From assembly GCA_000169995.1 (NCBI GenBank), contig AAZW01000003.1, positions 124,001-188,000 of the forward strand: a stretch of 64,000 bases of DNA, in the 5' to 3' direction. Made by a program: the position numbers and the translations under genes. Position 1 is the first letter of the stretch; every line of letters begins with the position of its first letter. Origin of the DNA: Vibrionales bacterium SWAT-3. GTDB lineage: Bacteria; Pseudomonadota; Gammaproteobacteria; Enterobacterales; Vibrionaceae. Under the pieces are notes generated by a model. The model saw only the letters and a list, made by a program, of their open reading frames with translations, was not told where the DNA came from and ran no database searches. This document shows, piece after piece, positions 48,056 to 55,921 of this stretch.

Positions 48056-48916
48056 ATGATGAAACTACACAAGTTAGCGGCGCTGTGCGCTCTTACTCTC
48101 GCCGGTAATGCATTTGCCGATGTCACCGTTAAGGAAACAGATAAATTCCAAGATGTGGCAGATAAAGTAAGTCAACTAACAGAGAAAGGCGAAAAACCGC
48201 TGATCGTTATTGATATCGATAACACGCTTCTAACCTCGACGAGCGATATCGGCGGTGATATTTGGTATCAGTGGCAGCGAGGGAAACTGGATGTGAAGCC
48301 ATCAGCTGAAGACAAAGTAGATTGCCTATTCCAAGACTCAATCGGACTGCTTTACGAACTTGTTCCTATGAGAATTATCGAAGACGATGTGCCAAGCACA
48401 GTCAGTGGCTGGCAAGATAAAGGGCTTACTGTAATGGCTCTCACTTCGCGCTCACCAAATTACCGTTATGCGACCGAACGCGAGATGATTCGTAATCAAT
48501 ACGATATGACGCGTACCGCACTGAAAGAAAAAGGCTCAGATAAGCTACCAATTTACATCGATAACCCTGACCGCCCACTGAGTTACATTAATGGCATCAT
48601 GATGACGACAGGAATGAACAAGGGAGTCATGCTCGACTACATCCTTGATAAAACAGGTCAAAGCTTTAGCAGTGTTGTATTTATCGATGACAGTAAAAAG
48701 AACATCGTCAACATGGCAGAGGCCTACAAAGATGATGCTTCTATCGACATCAACATTTTCCACTACACCAAGGTGGAACATGATCGCATGAAACAGTATG
48801 GCTCAGTTTTGACACAAGAGCAGGCAGACAAGATGGCTAGCGATTGGAAAGAATTAAATGTAGTTCTTGATAAAATTGCCCCAGCTCGACTTGGGGAAGC
48901 GTGTTTGGGACAATAA
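48056..48916 (+). CDS. DUF2608-family HAD-like phosphatase, exported
   Basis: A 286-residue protein with an N-terminal signal peptide (LCALTLAGNAFADV) and a HAD-type nucleophile motif VIDIDNTLLTS near residues 50-60, a threonine/serine motif ALTSRS and an acidic FIDDSKKN motif. DUF2608 proteins are HAD-superfamily members of unknown substrate, predicted periplasmic here. A Shine-Dalgarno AAAGGAA precedes two adjacent ATGs (48056 and 48059). It stands alone between a Zur-like box and a strong terminator. Zinc regulation is inferred only from the box. Confidence 0.82.
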   Translation: MMKLHKLAALCALTLAGNAFADVTVKETDKFQDVADKVSQLTEKGEKPLIVIDIDNTLLTSTSDIGGDIWYQWQRGKLDVKPSAEDKVDCLFQDSIGLLYELVPMRIIEDDVPSTVSGWQDKGLTVMALTSRSPNYRYATEREMIRNQYDMTRTALKEKGSDKLPIYIDNPDRPLSYINGIMMTTGMNKGVMLDYILDKTGQSFSSVVFIDDSKKNIVNMAEAYKDDASIDINIFHYTKVEHDRMKQYGSVLTQEQADKMASDWKELNVVLDKIAPARLGEACLGQ

Positions 48917-48933
48917 TCTAGACCGCTACATTT

Positions 48934-48967
48934 AGGGTCGTGGGGCGCAACGCTCCCCGACCTTTTT
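48934..48967 (+). terminator. Terminator after the DUF2608 gene
   Basis: AGGGTCGTGGGGCG pairs with CGCTCCCCGACCTT (a small bulge), followed by T residues. Confidence 0.85.
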
Positions 48968-49091
48968 CCTAAACCATCTATCACTTCTTTTGTCATATCC
49001 TCTCATTTACACAGAAACAAATGTCACGCGAACCCAACCTATTTTTATTCTATACTCATGGCAGATAAGCTTTTCATTTCATGGAAGAATA

Positions 49092-49718
49092 ATGATATTA
49101 CCTAGGATTTTGGTACTTGGACTCTGTCTATTTTCAGCTCTCTCTTATGCGACTCCGTGGCAGTTCGTCAAAAGCGAAAACGACATCACCATTCATAAGC
49201 GTAATCATGGGAATGGTCTTGTTGAAGTTCGAGCCCAAATGCAGGTCGAAACGAGCTACTCAGGTTTTCTCTTGCTATTGGAAGACAGCGATAACGTGCC
49301 GAATTGGATCGACAATGTGTCGCACAGTGAAGTATTAATGCAAATCTCTACTAATGAGAATATCGTCTACACCCAGTTCAAAGCGCCTTGGCCAGCTCGT
49401 GACCGAGATATGGTGACGTATTCGAAATATGAAGTAGAAGACGGTCAATTCACCCTAACCATTAAAGATGCATCCAATTACTTGGCTAAAGAGTCGGGGT
49501 ATATTCGAATCAACGAGGTCGATGCACTTTGGATTTTGCAGCCTCTAACTAATGGCTTGACCCACATCACCTATACGGCATATGCGAATGCGGGCGGTAT
49601 CTTGCCTGACTGGTTAATGAATCGCTTATCAGCTAACAACGCATTCAGTACCTTCAAAAAGCTTAAAGACCAGCTTCCAAAGTACCAAGGGCAACAGCAC
49701 CCTAACCTAGGCAAATAA
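49092..49718 (+). CDS. START-domain-like lipid-binding protein, exported
   Basis: A 208-residue protein with a signal peptide (LVLGLCLFSALSYA) and a START/SRPBCC-like fold: WQFVKSENDITIHKR, EVRAQMQVETSYSGFLLLL, VPNWIDNV, FKAPWPARDRDMVTYS and a C-terminal helix. Bacterial START-like proteins bind lipids or hydrophobic ligands; the ligand is unknown. GGAAGAAT precedes the ATG at 49092; the frame is open further upstream but lacks a signal there. Confidence 0.8.
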   Translation: MILPRILVLGLCLFSALSYATPWQFVKSENDITIHKRNHGNGLVEVRAQMQVETSYSGFLLLLEDSDNVPNWIDNVSHSEVLMQISTNENIVYTQFKAPWPARDRDMVTYSKYEVEDGQFTLTIKDASNYLAKESGYIRINEVDALWILQPLTNGLTHITYTAYANAGGILPDWLMNRLSANNAFSTFKKLKDQLPKYQGQQHPNLGK

Positions 49719-49752
49719 CTCGACATCAGGTCTGGCTTAAGGCATGCGTCGG

Positions 49753-50283
49753 TTAATTTCGTCTCGCCAGGTCACGCGCAAGGATCAATGCTAAGCCAAA
49801 GATCTGAAGAAAGAGCGCAATATTTTTATAGAGGGTCATCTGCTCTTCAAGAGCTTGGAGGAGTTCAGATAAGGTTATATTATCAAGGTAGAAGTCATCG
49901 ATGCGAGTGCGTTGCGATTGCTGAGCTTGGTTAATCAACATCATGATCTGAGGAAGGTTTTCGACGGTAATCTCTGGGACTTCGCCACTGACCCAAGCAC
50001 CAAGCTGACCACGCATTGCTTCTTCTAACTCCGGTGTCACAGACGAATTTGAAGAAGTACTAACATCCATGTGCAGCAACATAGATTCACGCTTACGTTC
50101 CAAGGTTTCAATCGTATTCCAAGCCAACTGAATCGAGTATACATTGCCCTGTTGACGCTCTCGATACTGAGCTTGTTCAACCACCATTTTGTCAAGCACT
50201 AGGCTCGACACAACAATGGCCAGAATATTCAGCACCAAACCTGTTAATACAATTATCCGCGGTGGAGGGAGGCGTAACGCCAT
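49753..50283 (-). CDS. Membrane protein with periplasmic domain, 176 aa
   Basis: Two membrane helices, one near the N-terminus (IIVLTGLVLNILAIVVSS) and one at the C-terminus (IALFLQIFGLALILARD), bracket a helical periplasmic segment of about 110 residues. This resembles the sensor part of a chemoreceptor without the signalling domain, but no family was recognised. It lies 8 bp downstream of the MAPEG gene and is probably in the same transcript. Confidence 0.65.
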   Translation of the reverse strand: MALRLPPPRIIVLTGLVLNILAIVVSSLVLDKMVVEQAQYRERQQGNVYSIQLAWNTIETLERKRESMLLHMDVSTSSNSSVTPELEEAMRGQLGAWVSGEVPEITVENLPQIMMLINQAQQSQRTRIDDFYLDNITLSELLQALEEQMTLYKNIALFLQIFGLALILARDLARRN

Positions 50284-50291
50284 GCTTGTCC

Positions 50292-50678
50292 TTATATAAG
50301 CTTATCAAACGGCAGATAAAGCAAGTTTAGAACAACTAAAGACACCATGCTGGCAAAGGTCAAATACATGCCTTGCTTTCTTCCCTTCAGGCTACGAGCA
50401 AGAATGCTTTTTCCATGAATAATACGACCAGCAACAAAAGCAATACCAATAACGTGAATCAGCCATACATTGGCGCCGTTGAACTCCAGCAACGCCATCA
50501 GTATCACGGTAATCGGAATATAGTCCATTGCGTTACTTTGAGCGGAACGAGCCACTTGTAACGATTCAACACCACCATCTGCGTGTGCTACTTGATTCTT
50601 TCTTCTTTGCTTAATCACTTCAATGGAAAGCCATAACATGACCAAAGTGAGCAACGAAGCATATAACGCTGTAACCAT
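50292..50678 (-). CDS. MAPEG-family membrane protein
   Basis: A protein of about 128 residues with four predicted helices and the MAPEG pattern: RVARSAQSNAMDYIPITVILMAL-type central part, NVWLIHVIGIAFVAGRIIHG and a last helix FASMVSLVVLNLLYL. Bacterial MAPEG proteins are glutathione-transferase-like or of unknown role. AGGA seven bases before the ATG at 50678 favours that start over the ATG at 50684. Confidence 0.82.
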   Translation of the reverse strand: MVTALYASLLTLVMLWLSIEVIKQRRKNQVAHADGGVESLQVARSAQSNAMDYIPITVILMALLEFNGANVWLIHVIGIAFVAGRIIHGKSILARSLKGRKQGMYLTFASMVSLVVLNLLYLPFDKLI

Positions 50679-50764
50679 TATCATTTCCTACTGGTTAATT
50701 TATTCGGCGGGCAACCTCAACGTATCTGTATTCAGTAAACAAGGAGCATTCACACCCGCACATG

Positions 50765-50782
50765 TGTAAGAGATCTCTCACA
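50765..50782 (+). promoter_or_regulatory. UvrY/VarA (GacA) box upstream of csrB
   Basis: TGTAAGAGATCTCTCACA matches the GacA/UvrY consensus TGTAAG-N6-CTTACA with one mismatch. It lies about 160-180 bp before the 5' end of the csrB gene, a typical distance for BarA-UvrY control of Csr RNAs. A second partial copy, GTAAGAGATTAC, follows at 50790. Confidence 0.7.
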
Positions 50783-50942
50783 ACAAACGTAAGAGATTAC
50801 AATCAAGCTTCGCAGAAAAATCCTAGATTACAAACCCAAGCCCTTGTTTTGTATGAGTCCGCACAGTTTTTCTTAGCTTTGCCTTCAGATTATTTGCTTG
50901 AGGTAGATTGTCGGAGAAGCCTCGAGAGTGTTTAATATACGT

Positions 50943-51253
50943 GTCGACAGGGAGTTGGCAGGAACAGGAAAAAGCCTAATGGATTAGGGATCTTTAGGAT
51001 GAAGATTTGATGACTTAGGATGAGTTATCAGCAAGGAAGTTATGCTCTAGGATAGAGCCACTTATCAGGATGATGAGTTAGCAAGGACACCGCTAGGAAG
51101 GCGATGAATTGGATAGGTTAAAGGATTTAGCCACGTCAAGGAATGATGCAGGGAGCACCAGTTGCCTATTGAAAGATAAGTAACGCGCAGTAGCAGGATG
51201 GCTACAAAAAGAATAGACCCCGTTTGGTGAAAGCCAAACGGGGTTTCCTTTTT
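50943..51253 (+). ncRNA. csrB: CsrB-type regulatory RNA
   Basis: The region starts GTCGACAGGGAGTTGG, nearly the same as the 5' end of Escherichia coli CsrB. It contains 17 GGA motifs, 12 of them AGGA, several in hairpin loops (GCTCT-AGGAT-AGAGC; GTAGC-AGGAT-GGCTAC). It ends in a strong rho-independent terminator at 51216-51246. No ORF is supported. A TAATAT-like -10 (50933-50938) precedes the start and a UvrY/VarA box lies upstream. CsrB titrates the RNA-binding protein CsrA through its GGA sites, relieving CsrA effects on metabolism and biofilm. The 5' end is inferred by comparison. Confidence 0.9.
51216..51246. terminator. Terminator of csrB, also serving yjiG
   Basis: GACCCCGTTTGG pairs with CCAAACGGGGTTT and is followed by CCTTTTTC on the + strand. 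The reverse strand also ends in a T run, so it can terminate the convergent yjiHG transcript. Confidence 0.9.
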
Positions 51254-51282
51254 CTAAAGCCTAAAAAATGTTTGAGGTCAGG

Positions 51283-51750
51283 CTACAGAATAATGTTCAT
51301 CAGGAACATCGCACCAAACGCATTCAACACTGAAATAGCGATCATCACTGGAATGTAACGGCCTTCGGTACCAATTGGTCCCATGATACGACCCATGTAT
51401 TGAACCTGTGAGCCCATCAAGTAAATAGCTGGCGCTAAGATCGCAATATGATTGCCATTCAAGATACCTTGGTCAAACAGCGTGATGACCACACCCACTG
51501 CACCGCCCATCGACATCCACGCACCGATCAATACTGCAGCTGCTTCACCCGGCAAACCAAACACCGCCATGATTGGAGCAAACACACTGCCCATCAGATC
51601 CAACGCACCCGTAATCTGCAATGCTTTGATGATTACAAACGCCATCAGAACGTTTGGCACTGTCGAGGTGGTCGCAATAACCCAGCCTTTCTTAGCACCT
51701 TCAACGAAAATATCAGTCACCATTGGTTTCTTTGCTTTCACTTCGCTCAT
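51283..51750 (-). CDS. yjiG: YjiG-family membrane protein (SpmB-like)
   Basis: A 155-residue Gate-domain membrane protein: GWVIATTSTVPNVLMAFVII, GLPGEAAAVLIGAWMSMGGA and ILAPAIYLMGSQVQYMGRI. It shares one base with the yjiH stop/start overlap (51750), so the two are translated together. YjiG and YjiH are related to spore maturation proteins SpmB and SpmA and probably act as a complex for nucleoside or peptide-related transport; the substrate is not established. Confidence 0.9.
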   Translation of the reverse strand: MSEVKAKKPMVTDIFVEGAKKGWVIATTSTVPNVLMAFVIIKALQITGALDLMGSVFAPIMAVFGLPGEAAAVLIGAWMSMGGAVGVVITLFDQGILNGNHIAILAPAIYLMGSQVQYMGRIMGPIGTEGRYIPVMIAISVLNAFGAMFLMNIIL

Positions 51751-52487
51751 TATGCTACTTCCTCTTCCAGTTTTTGTTCTTTGTCTGATTTTGGTTTGTC
51801 TTCTTTACCTTCAGTAATATTGAGGTAGATACGGAACAGGTTGGCACCGACAAACTTAAAGATGAACATCACCGCCACAGCAAGACCAATAGATGATGTT
51901 ACCGCGAGAGAACCGTCCATTGCGGTTAGAGTAAATAGCACAGCGCCAGACGAGAAGAAGTTAACGATCGCCGCACCTGCTGTGAATTGGAACATGGTAA
52001 AGACATCGGTTTCGCGCTTGGTTAGATGCCCTTCATCTTTAAGCTGACGAGTCATCGCGGCACCTGCATCGGTACTTTGTAAAGAAGCGATCAGTGCCAA
52101 GCCTGAGTTACCAGGAATACCCATAAGAGGACGAAGTAGTGGAGTAAGCAGTTTACGAGTCGCATCCAGTGCACCGTAGTGCTCAAGTACGTTGATCATA
52201 CCCAAAGCAAACATCACGGTCGGAATAAGTGTCAAAGCAAAAATGAAGCCGTCACGAGCACCACTACCGCCTTTACCACGCAAAGAGGTGGTTGCCGCTT
52301 GGATACCATCAGCGGATTCACTTACATCATAAGCAACTTTACCAAATGAGCCGTTAAGCGTCGTAAAATCGAATACACCATACCATTCGTTGGACTGCAT
52401 CAAGCCGGAGAAAAACACAACCGCAAAGGCGAGTGCGATGTAACTACCGATCGTGACTTTACGATCGGTTTTCGTTGGATTAGTCAT
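51750..52487 (-). CDS. yjiH: YjiH-family nucleoside-recognition (Gate) membrane protein
   Basis: A 245-residue Gate-domain protein with RDGFIFALTLIPTVMFALGMINVLEHYGALD, LGLGIPGNSGLALIASLQSTDAGAAM-like segments and a C-terminal acidic tail (EGKEDKPKSDKEQKLEEEVA). It is the SpmA-like partner of YjiG, in the usual yjiH-yjiG order. The promoter should lie in 52488-53007, about 300 bp from a second UvrY/VarA-like box. Confidence 0.88.
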   Translation of the reverse strand: MTNPTKTDRKVTIGSYIALAFAVVFFSGLMQSNEWYGVFDFTTLNGSFGKVAYDVSESADGIQAATTSLRGKGGSGARDGFIFALTLIPTVMFALGMINVLEHYGALDATRKLLTPLLRPLMGIPGNSGLALIASLQSTDAGAAMTRQLKDEGHLTKRETDVFTMFQFTAGAAIVNFFSSGAVLFTLTAMDGSLAVTSSIGLAVAVMFIFKFVGANLFRIYLNITEGKEDKPKSDKEQKLEEEVA

Positions 52488-53007
52488 AAGGACCTCTATA
52501 CATCTGGTTTATGTGGAACAGAACACGCATAGATAGTGCAAACTAATGAGCAACAGGTTACTGACCAAAATCAAATAGCGTATGACTTTGAATGTAAGTT
52601 CATCAGCAACATATAAAACTGTGATTATGATTTAGATATAGAAAAACAAACTGACAATTTCCTCATATTTCACATACAAAACTAAATAGAATTTGCTGCA
52701 ACAACGCAACCGAAAACACACAGATACGATACAAAAATCAGCGCTAAACCGATAACCACCTGTCCAATCCAATTTCTGATATTTATGTAAGAGATCTCCT
52801 ACATAGTTTTTCCTGATAAATTTAAAGTCAAACACAATCAAGTACTTAACATGTAGCCTTCCTTGAAAAAGTTAACTGCTTCATTGTGGTTGATTAGGTT
52901 TTAATCCGCCCTCAGTCGATGAGCCACTTTATAAAGGATTTGAGCTTAATTCGAAATTCCAGACTTAAGAGGTGCTATAGACTTCGCGCAGCCAATATAG
53001 AAGGAAA
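52488..53007. other. Intergenic region between yjiH and the 60-residue ORF
   Basis: This 520-bp AT-rich stretch holds the divergent promoters and the 52786-52803 box. It is not GGA-rich on either strand, so no second Csr RNA is evident. No ORF with a credible start was seen. Confidence 0.4.
52786..52803. promoter_or_regulatory. Second UvrY/VarA-like box
   Basis: TGTAAGAGATCTCCTACA shares the 13 bases TGTAAGAGATCTC with the box before csrB and matches TGTAAG-N6-CTTACA with one mismatch (CCTACA). It lies 205 bp before the 60-residue ORF and about 300 bp before yjiH. Confidence 0.5.
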
Positions 53008-53010
53008 ATG

Positions 53011-53190
53011 GTGATAAAGATGGAAATGAGAACACTCAAATATCAGGTAATGGGCAAAGGCATGTGGATCACAGCCACGGTATCTCGCGCAGTTGCGGAC
53101 CAACTTGCGATGGAGTATCAATCCTATGGCTGGCCTGTTGAGATATGTGCTGCAGAACAAACAATGACGTTTGATCGCAATGCTGCATAA
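53011..53190 (+). CDS. Small protein, about 59 aa, unknown function
   Basis: The frame starts with ATG-GTG at 53008-53013 right after AAGGAA (53001-53006); the GTG at 53011 has the better spacing. Sequence: MEMRTLKYQVMGKGMWITATVS, then AVADQLAMEYQSYGWPVEI and a short tail. It looks like a small compact alpha/beta protein. A good Shine-Dalgarno and a proper terminator downstream support expression. No family was recognised. Confidence 0.6.
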   Translation: MIKMEMRTLKYQVMGKGMWITATVSRAVADQLAMEYQSYGWPVEICAAEQTMTFDRNAA

Positions 53191-53218
53191 TATTGGCGAC
53201 ACAGAATAAGCTCTATCG

Positions 53219-53243
53219 GCCCTAAATCCGGTAGGGCTTTTTC
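53219..53243 (+). terminator. Terminator after the 60-residue ORF
   Basis: GCCCTA pairs with TAGGGC (with inner CCGG complementarity), followed by T5CTTT. Confidence 0.75.
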
Positions 53244-53404
53244 TTTATCCACTTCTACATGCAAGACCATATTTCGTTTACATCACAGTCTCTTGCATCC
53301 CCTGTAATCGGTTGAATTATTAAGATATCTATCACACTCCACATGGTTATTTACGTCTACGCTTTTACGCGTGTTAATAACTTATTAACTTTGGAGCGTA
53401 ATCC

Positions 53405-54844
53405 ATGCTAGGTATCCAGCTTTCTGTTGTCCTCTCTTTACTGTGTTTTTCTGCGGTGGCGGGAGCTGCAACCTCCCAACTAGGGGAACCTCTCAAGCTC
53501 ACCAACTCATTTGCTGGCTACCTCTCACTGACCATCTTCGTTATCGCTTACGTTGTAGTGATGATGGAAGAATATCTAAAACTGCGAAAGTCCAAACCTG
53601 TTTTACTTGCCGCTGGCCTTATTTGGATCATCATTGGTTTCACGTACCAAGAACACAATCTGGTAGACGTCGCGAAGCAAGCGCTCGAACACAACTTATT
53701 AGAATACGCCGAGCTGCTACTCTTTCTACTCGTCGCCATGACTTACATCAGCGCGATGGAAGAACGAAGACTGTTTGATGCGCTTCAAGCCTGGATGGTG
53801 GGTAAAGGCTTTAATTTTCGTTCACTGTTTTGGTTAACCGGCATTCTGGCGTTTTTTATTTCTCCGATTGCCGACAACCTCACCACCGCTCTGCTGATGT
53901 GCGCCGTGGTGCTTAAAGTAGCGGGTTCGAATCCTAAGTTCGTTAACCTTGCTTGTGTGAATATTGTTATTGCCGCCAACGCTGGCGGCGCATTCAGTCC
54001 ATTTGGCGACATCACAACCCTAATGGTGTGGCAGGCTGGCTATGTTAGCTTCAGCGAATTCCTCCCGTTATTTATCCCTTCCGTAATGAACTATGTAGTC
54101 CCTGCGGTAATCATGTCTTACTTTGTACCCACCACCCAGCCCGACACGGTACATCAACACGTTGAACTCAAGCGTGGTGCAAAACGAATCGTTTTCTTAT
54201 TTATCATGACTATCGCGACCGCAGTTGCTTTCCACGCTGTGCTGCACTTCCCACCAGTGATGGGGATGATGATGGGGCTCGCATACCTCCAATTCTTTGG
54301 GTATTTCTTGCGTAAAACTCTGCCCAACTCGCTGGCGAAGAAAAAAGCAGTGGCGATTGCCAATAATGACGAAGGTGCGTTAAAACGACTCGGGTCTGTG
54401 GTGCCGTTTGATGTATTTCGAAGAGTCTCTCACGCAGAGTGGGATACATTACTCTTTTTCTACGGTGTGGTAATGTGTGTGGGCGGTTTGAGCTTGCTCG
54501 GGTATTTAGAGCTGGCTTCGATTTTGATGTACAGCCAGTGGGACCCAATTTTTGCCAACATTATGGTGGGCATCTTATCTGCGATTGTCGATAACATTCC
54601 AGTGATGTTTGCTGTGCTATCGATGGAACCACAAATGTCGATGGGGAACTGGTTACTGATCACCTTAACCGCTGGAGTTGGGGGGAGCTTGTTATCGATT
54701 GGTAGTGCTGCTGGTGTGGCCTTAATGGGCGCGGCGCATGGTAAATACACCTTCTTTGGTCACTTAAAGTTGATGCCAGTCATCATGGTTGGCTACGCCG
54801 TCAGCATCGCGGCGCACTTATGGCTTAATGGTGGGTTATTCTAG
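53405..54844 (+). CDS. nhaD: Na+/H+ antiporter NhaD
   Basis: A 479-residue ion-transporter-superfamily protein matching NhaD end to end: N-terminal signal-like helix, YVVVMMEEYLKLRKSKPVLLAAG, FISPIADNLTTALLMCAVV, IVIAANAGGAFSPFGDITTLMVW and, in the second half, GILSAIVDNIPVMFAVLSM and GSLLSIGSAAGVALMGA. NhaD expels Na+ or Li+ in exchange for protons at alkaline pH, important for marine Vibrio. AGCG precedes the ATG weakly; the start is chosen by family length. Confidence 0.95.
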   Translation: MLGIQLSVVLSLLCFSAVAGAATSQLGEPLKLTNSFAGYLSLTIFVIAYVVVMMEEYLKLRKSKPVLLAAGLIWIIIGFTYQEHNLVDVAKQALEHNLLEYAELLLFLLVAMTYISAMEERRLFDALQAWMVGKGFNFRSLFWLTGILAFFISPIADNLTTALLMCAVVLKVAGSNPKFVNLACVNIVIAANAGGAFSPFGDITTLMVWQAGYVSFSEFLPLFIPSVMNYVVPAVIMSYFVPTTQPDTVHQHVELKRGAKRIVFLFIMTIATAVAFHAVLHFPPVMGMMMGLAYLQFFGYFLRKTLPNSLAKKKAVAIANNDEGALKRLGSVVPFDVFRRVSHAEWDTLLFFYGVVMCVGGLSLLGYLELASILMYSQWDPIFANIMVGILSAIVDNIPVMFAVLSMEPQMSMGNWLLITLTAGVGGSLLSIGSAAGVALMGAAHGKYTFFGHLKLMPVIMVGYAVSIAAHLWLNGGLF

Positions 54845-54897
54845 TTAGATGAGCCTTCTTGCTGCGGGGTTTCGACTCGTGTCCAGACGTTGCTCAA

Positions 54898-55230
54898 TTA
54901 CATCGCTGGGCATTGGTTGCAAGTGAGCACCTCACCTTGACGTTGAATTCTCATCACCAAATCAGAATCCGTTCGGCTGCTTCCTGAATTCAGCTCAATG
55001 GTTATCAAATCGTCTTCAACGCTGTAGCTACGTGTCACTGTGTTATCCGTTGCCTGATAAGTAACTTGCCCCGACTCAAAAAGCAAATAGCTGTCGTTAT
55101 CAGTACTTTCATACATACCTTTAAATAGAACCAGCTGTGGAACTTCAAAAGGTTGACTGGTATCGCTTAAACAACCTGTCAGTAACAGCGTACTACTGCA
55201 ACTGAGTAAGAAAGGGATTTGACTATTCAT
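54898..55230 (-). CDS. Small lipoprotein, 110 aa
   Basis: A lipoprotein signal with lipobox LTGC (residues 17-20) precedes a beta-rich domain of about 85 residues (LVLFKGMYESTDNDSYLLFESGQVTYQ...) ending with a CNQC motif. No family was recognised. It is convergent with nhaD. Confidence 0.7.
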   Translation of the reverse strand: MNSQIPFLLSCSSTLLLTGCLSDTSQPFEVPQLVLFKGMYESTDNDSYLLFESGQVTYQATDNTVTRSYSVEDDLITIELNSGSSRTDSDLVMRIQRQGEVLTCNQCPAM

Positions 55231-55390
55231 TTGGGCATCCTTGCCTAGAGAACATGATTAAAGAATATGCAACCAAATAGGTATTTTCCACAAAGTGACG
55301 ATTTTATTGCAAAGTCACACTTTTAAGGTCCCTAGGCTAAGTTCAACATTGCGAAGCATCACTTAAACCAATATCCAATAACCAAGCGAT

Positions 55391-55873
55391 CTATTCTTGG
55401 CCAATTCCCTCAATCGCCAACAAGCGCTGTTTACGCTCTACTCCACCCGCGTACCCCGTCAACTTGCCATTTTTACCAATAACTCGATGACACGGAACAA
55501 TCACTGATACCGGGTTCTTGCCATTGGCTAACCCCACAGCTCGCACCGCTTTTGGATTACCGATCGCGTCGGCTAACTGAGCATAGCTCCATGTTTCTCC
55601 GTAAGGAATAGTAGTAAGTGCATGCCAAACCGATTGCTGAAACGGAGTGCCTTTGGCAGCGATCGGTACATCAAACTGAACAGCTTCTCCTGCAAAATAA
55701 CGATCGAGCTGGTCTTTGACCGATTGGAAAATCGGAAAGCTATCTTCTTGTGTACCTAAGTCTTCCGGTTTCGTTGTGTGTGTTTCAAACCAAACTCCGA
55801 GTAAGCCTTGCTCATTCGCCTGCAGAGTCACAGTACCTAACGGGCTGTCATAATATGTAAAACGGTTCGCCAT
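55391..55873 (-). CDS. ogt: Methylated-DNA-protein cysteine methyltransferase Ogt
   Basis: A 160-residue O6-alkylguanine-DNA alkyltransferase with the active-site PCHRV (cysteine in VIVPCHRVIG), the helix-turn-helix-like IPYGETWSYAQLADAIGNPKAVRAVG and the N-terminal ribonuclease-like domain. It directly removes methyl groups from DNA. It lies 48 bp downstream of the Ada-N/AlkA gene, so both are probably co-expressed. Confidence 0.95.
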   Translation of the reverse strand: MANRFTYYDSPLGTVTLQANEQGLLGVWFETHTTKPEDLGTQEDSFPIFQSVKDQLDRYFAGEAVQFDVPIAAKGTPFQQSVWHALTTIPYGETWSYAQLADAIGNPKAVRAVGLANGKNPVSVIVPCHRVIGKNGKLTGYAGGVERKQRLLAIEGIGQE

Positions 55874-55921
55874 GATTGCTCCTAACTTTGTATTACGGAC
55901 GTTCGCGGGTTGCTCTTTCTA

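Noticed and set aside
51448..51828. 126- and 121-residue + strand ORFs across yjiG
   Set aside because: They are antisense to conserved membrane segments of yjiG and overlap each other.
52632..52841. 69-residue reverse-strand ORF over the second UvrY/VarA-like box
   Set aside because: No ribosome-binding site, low-complexity sequence with many Phe/Tyr, typical of AT-rich non-coding DNA.
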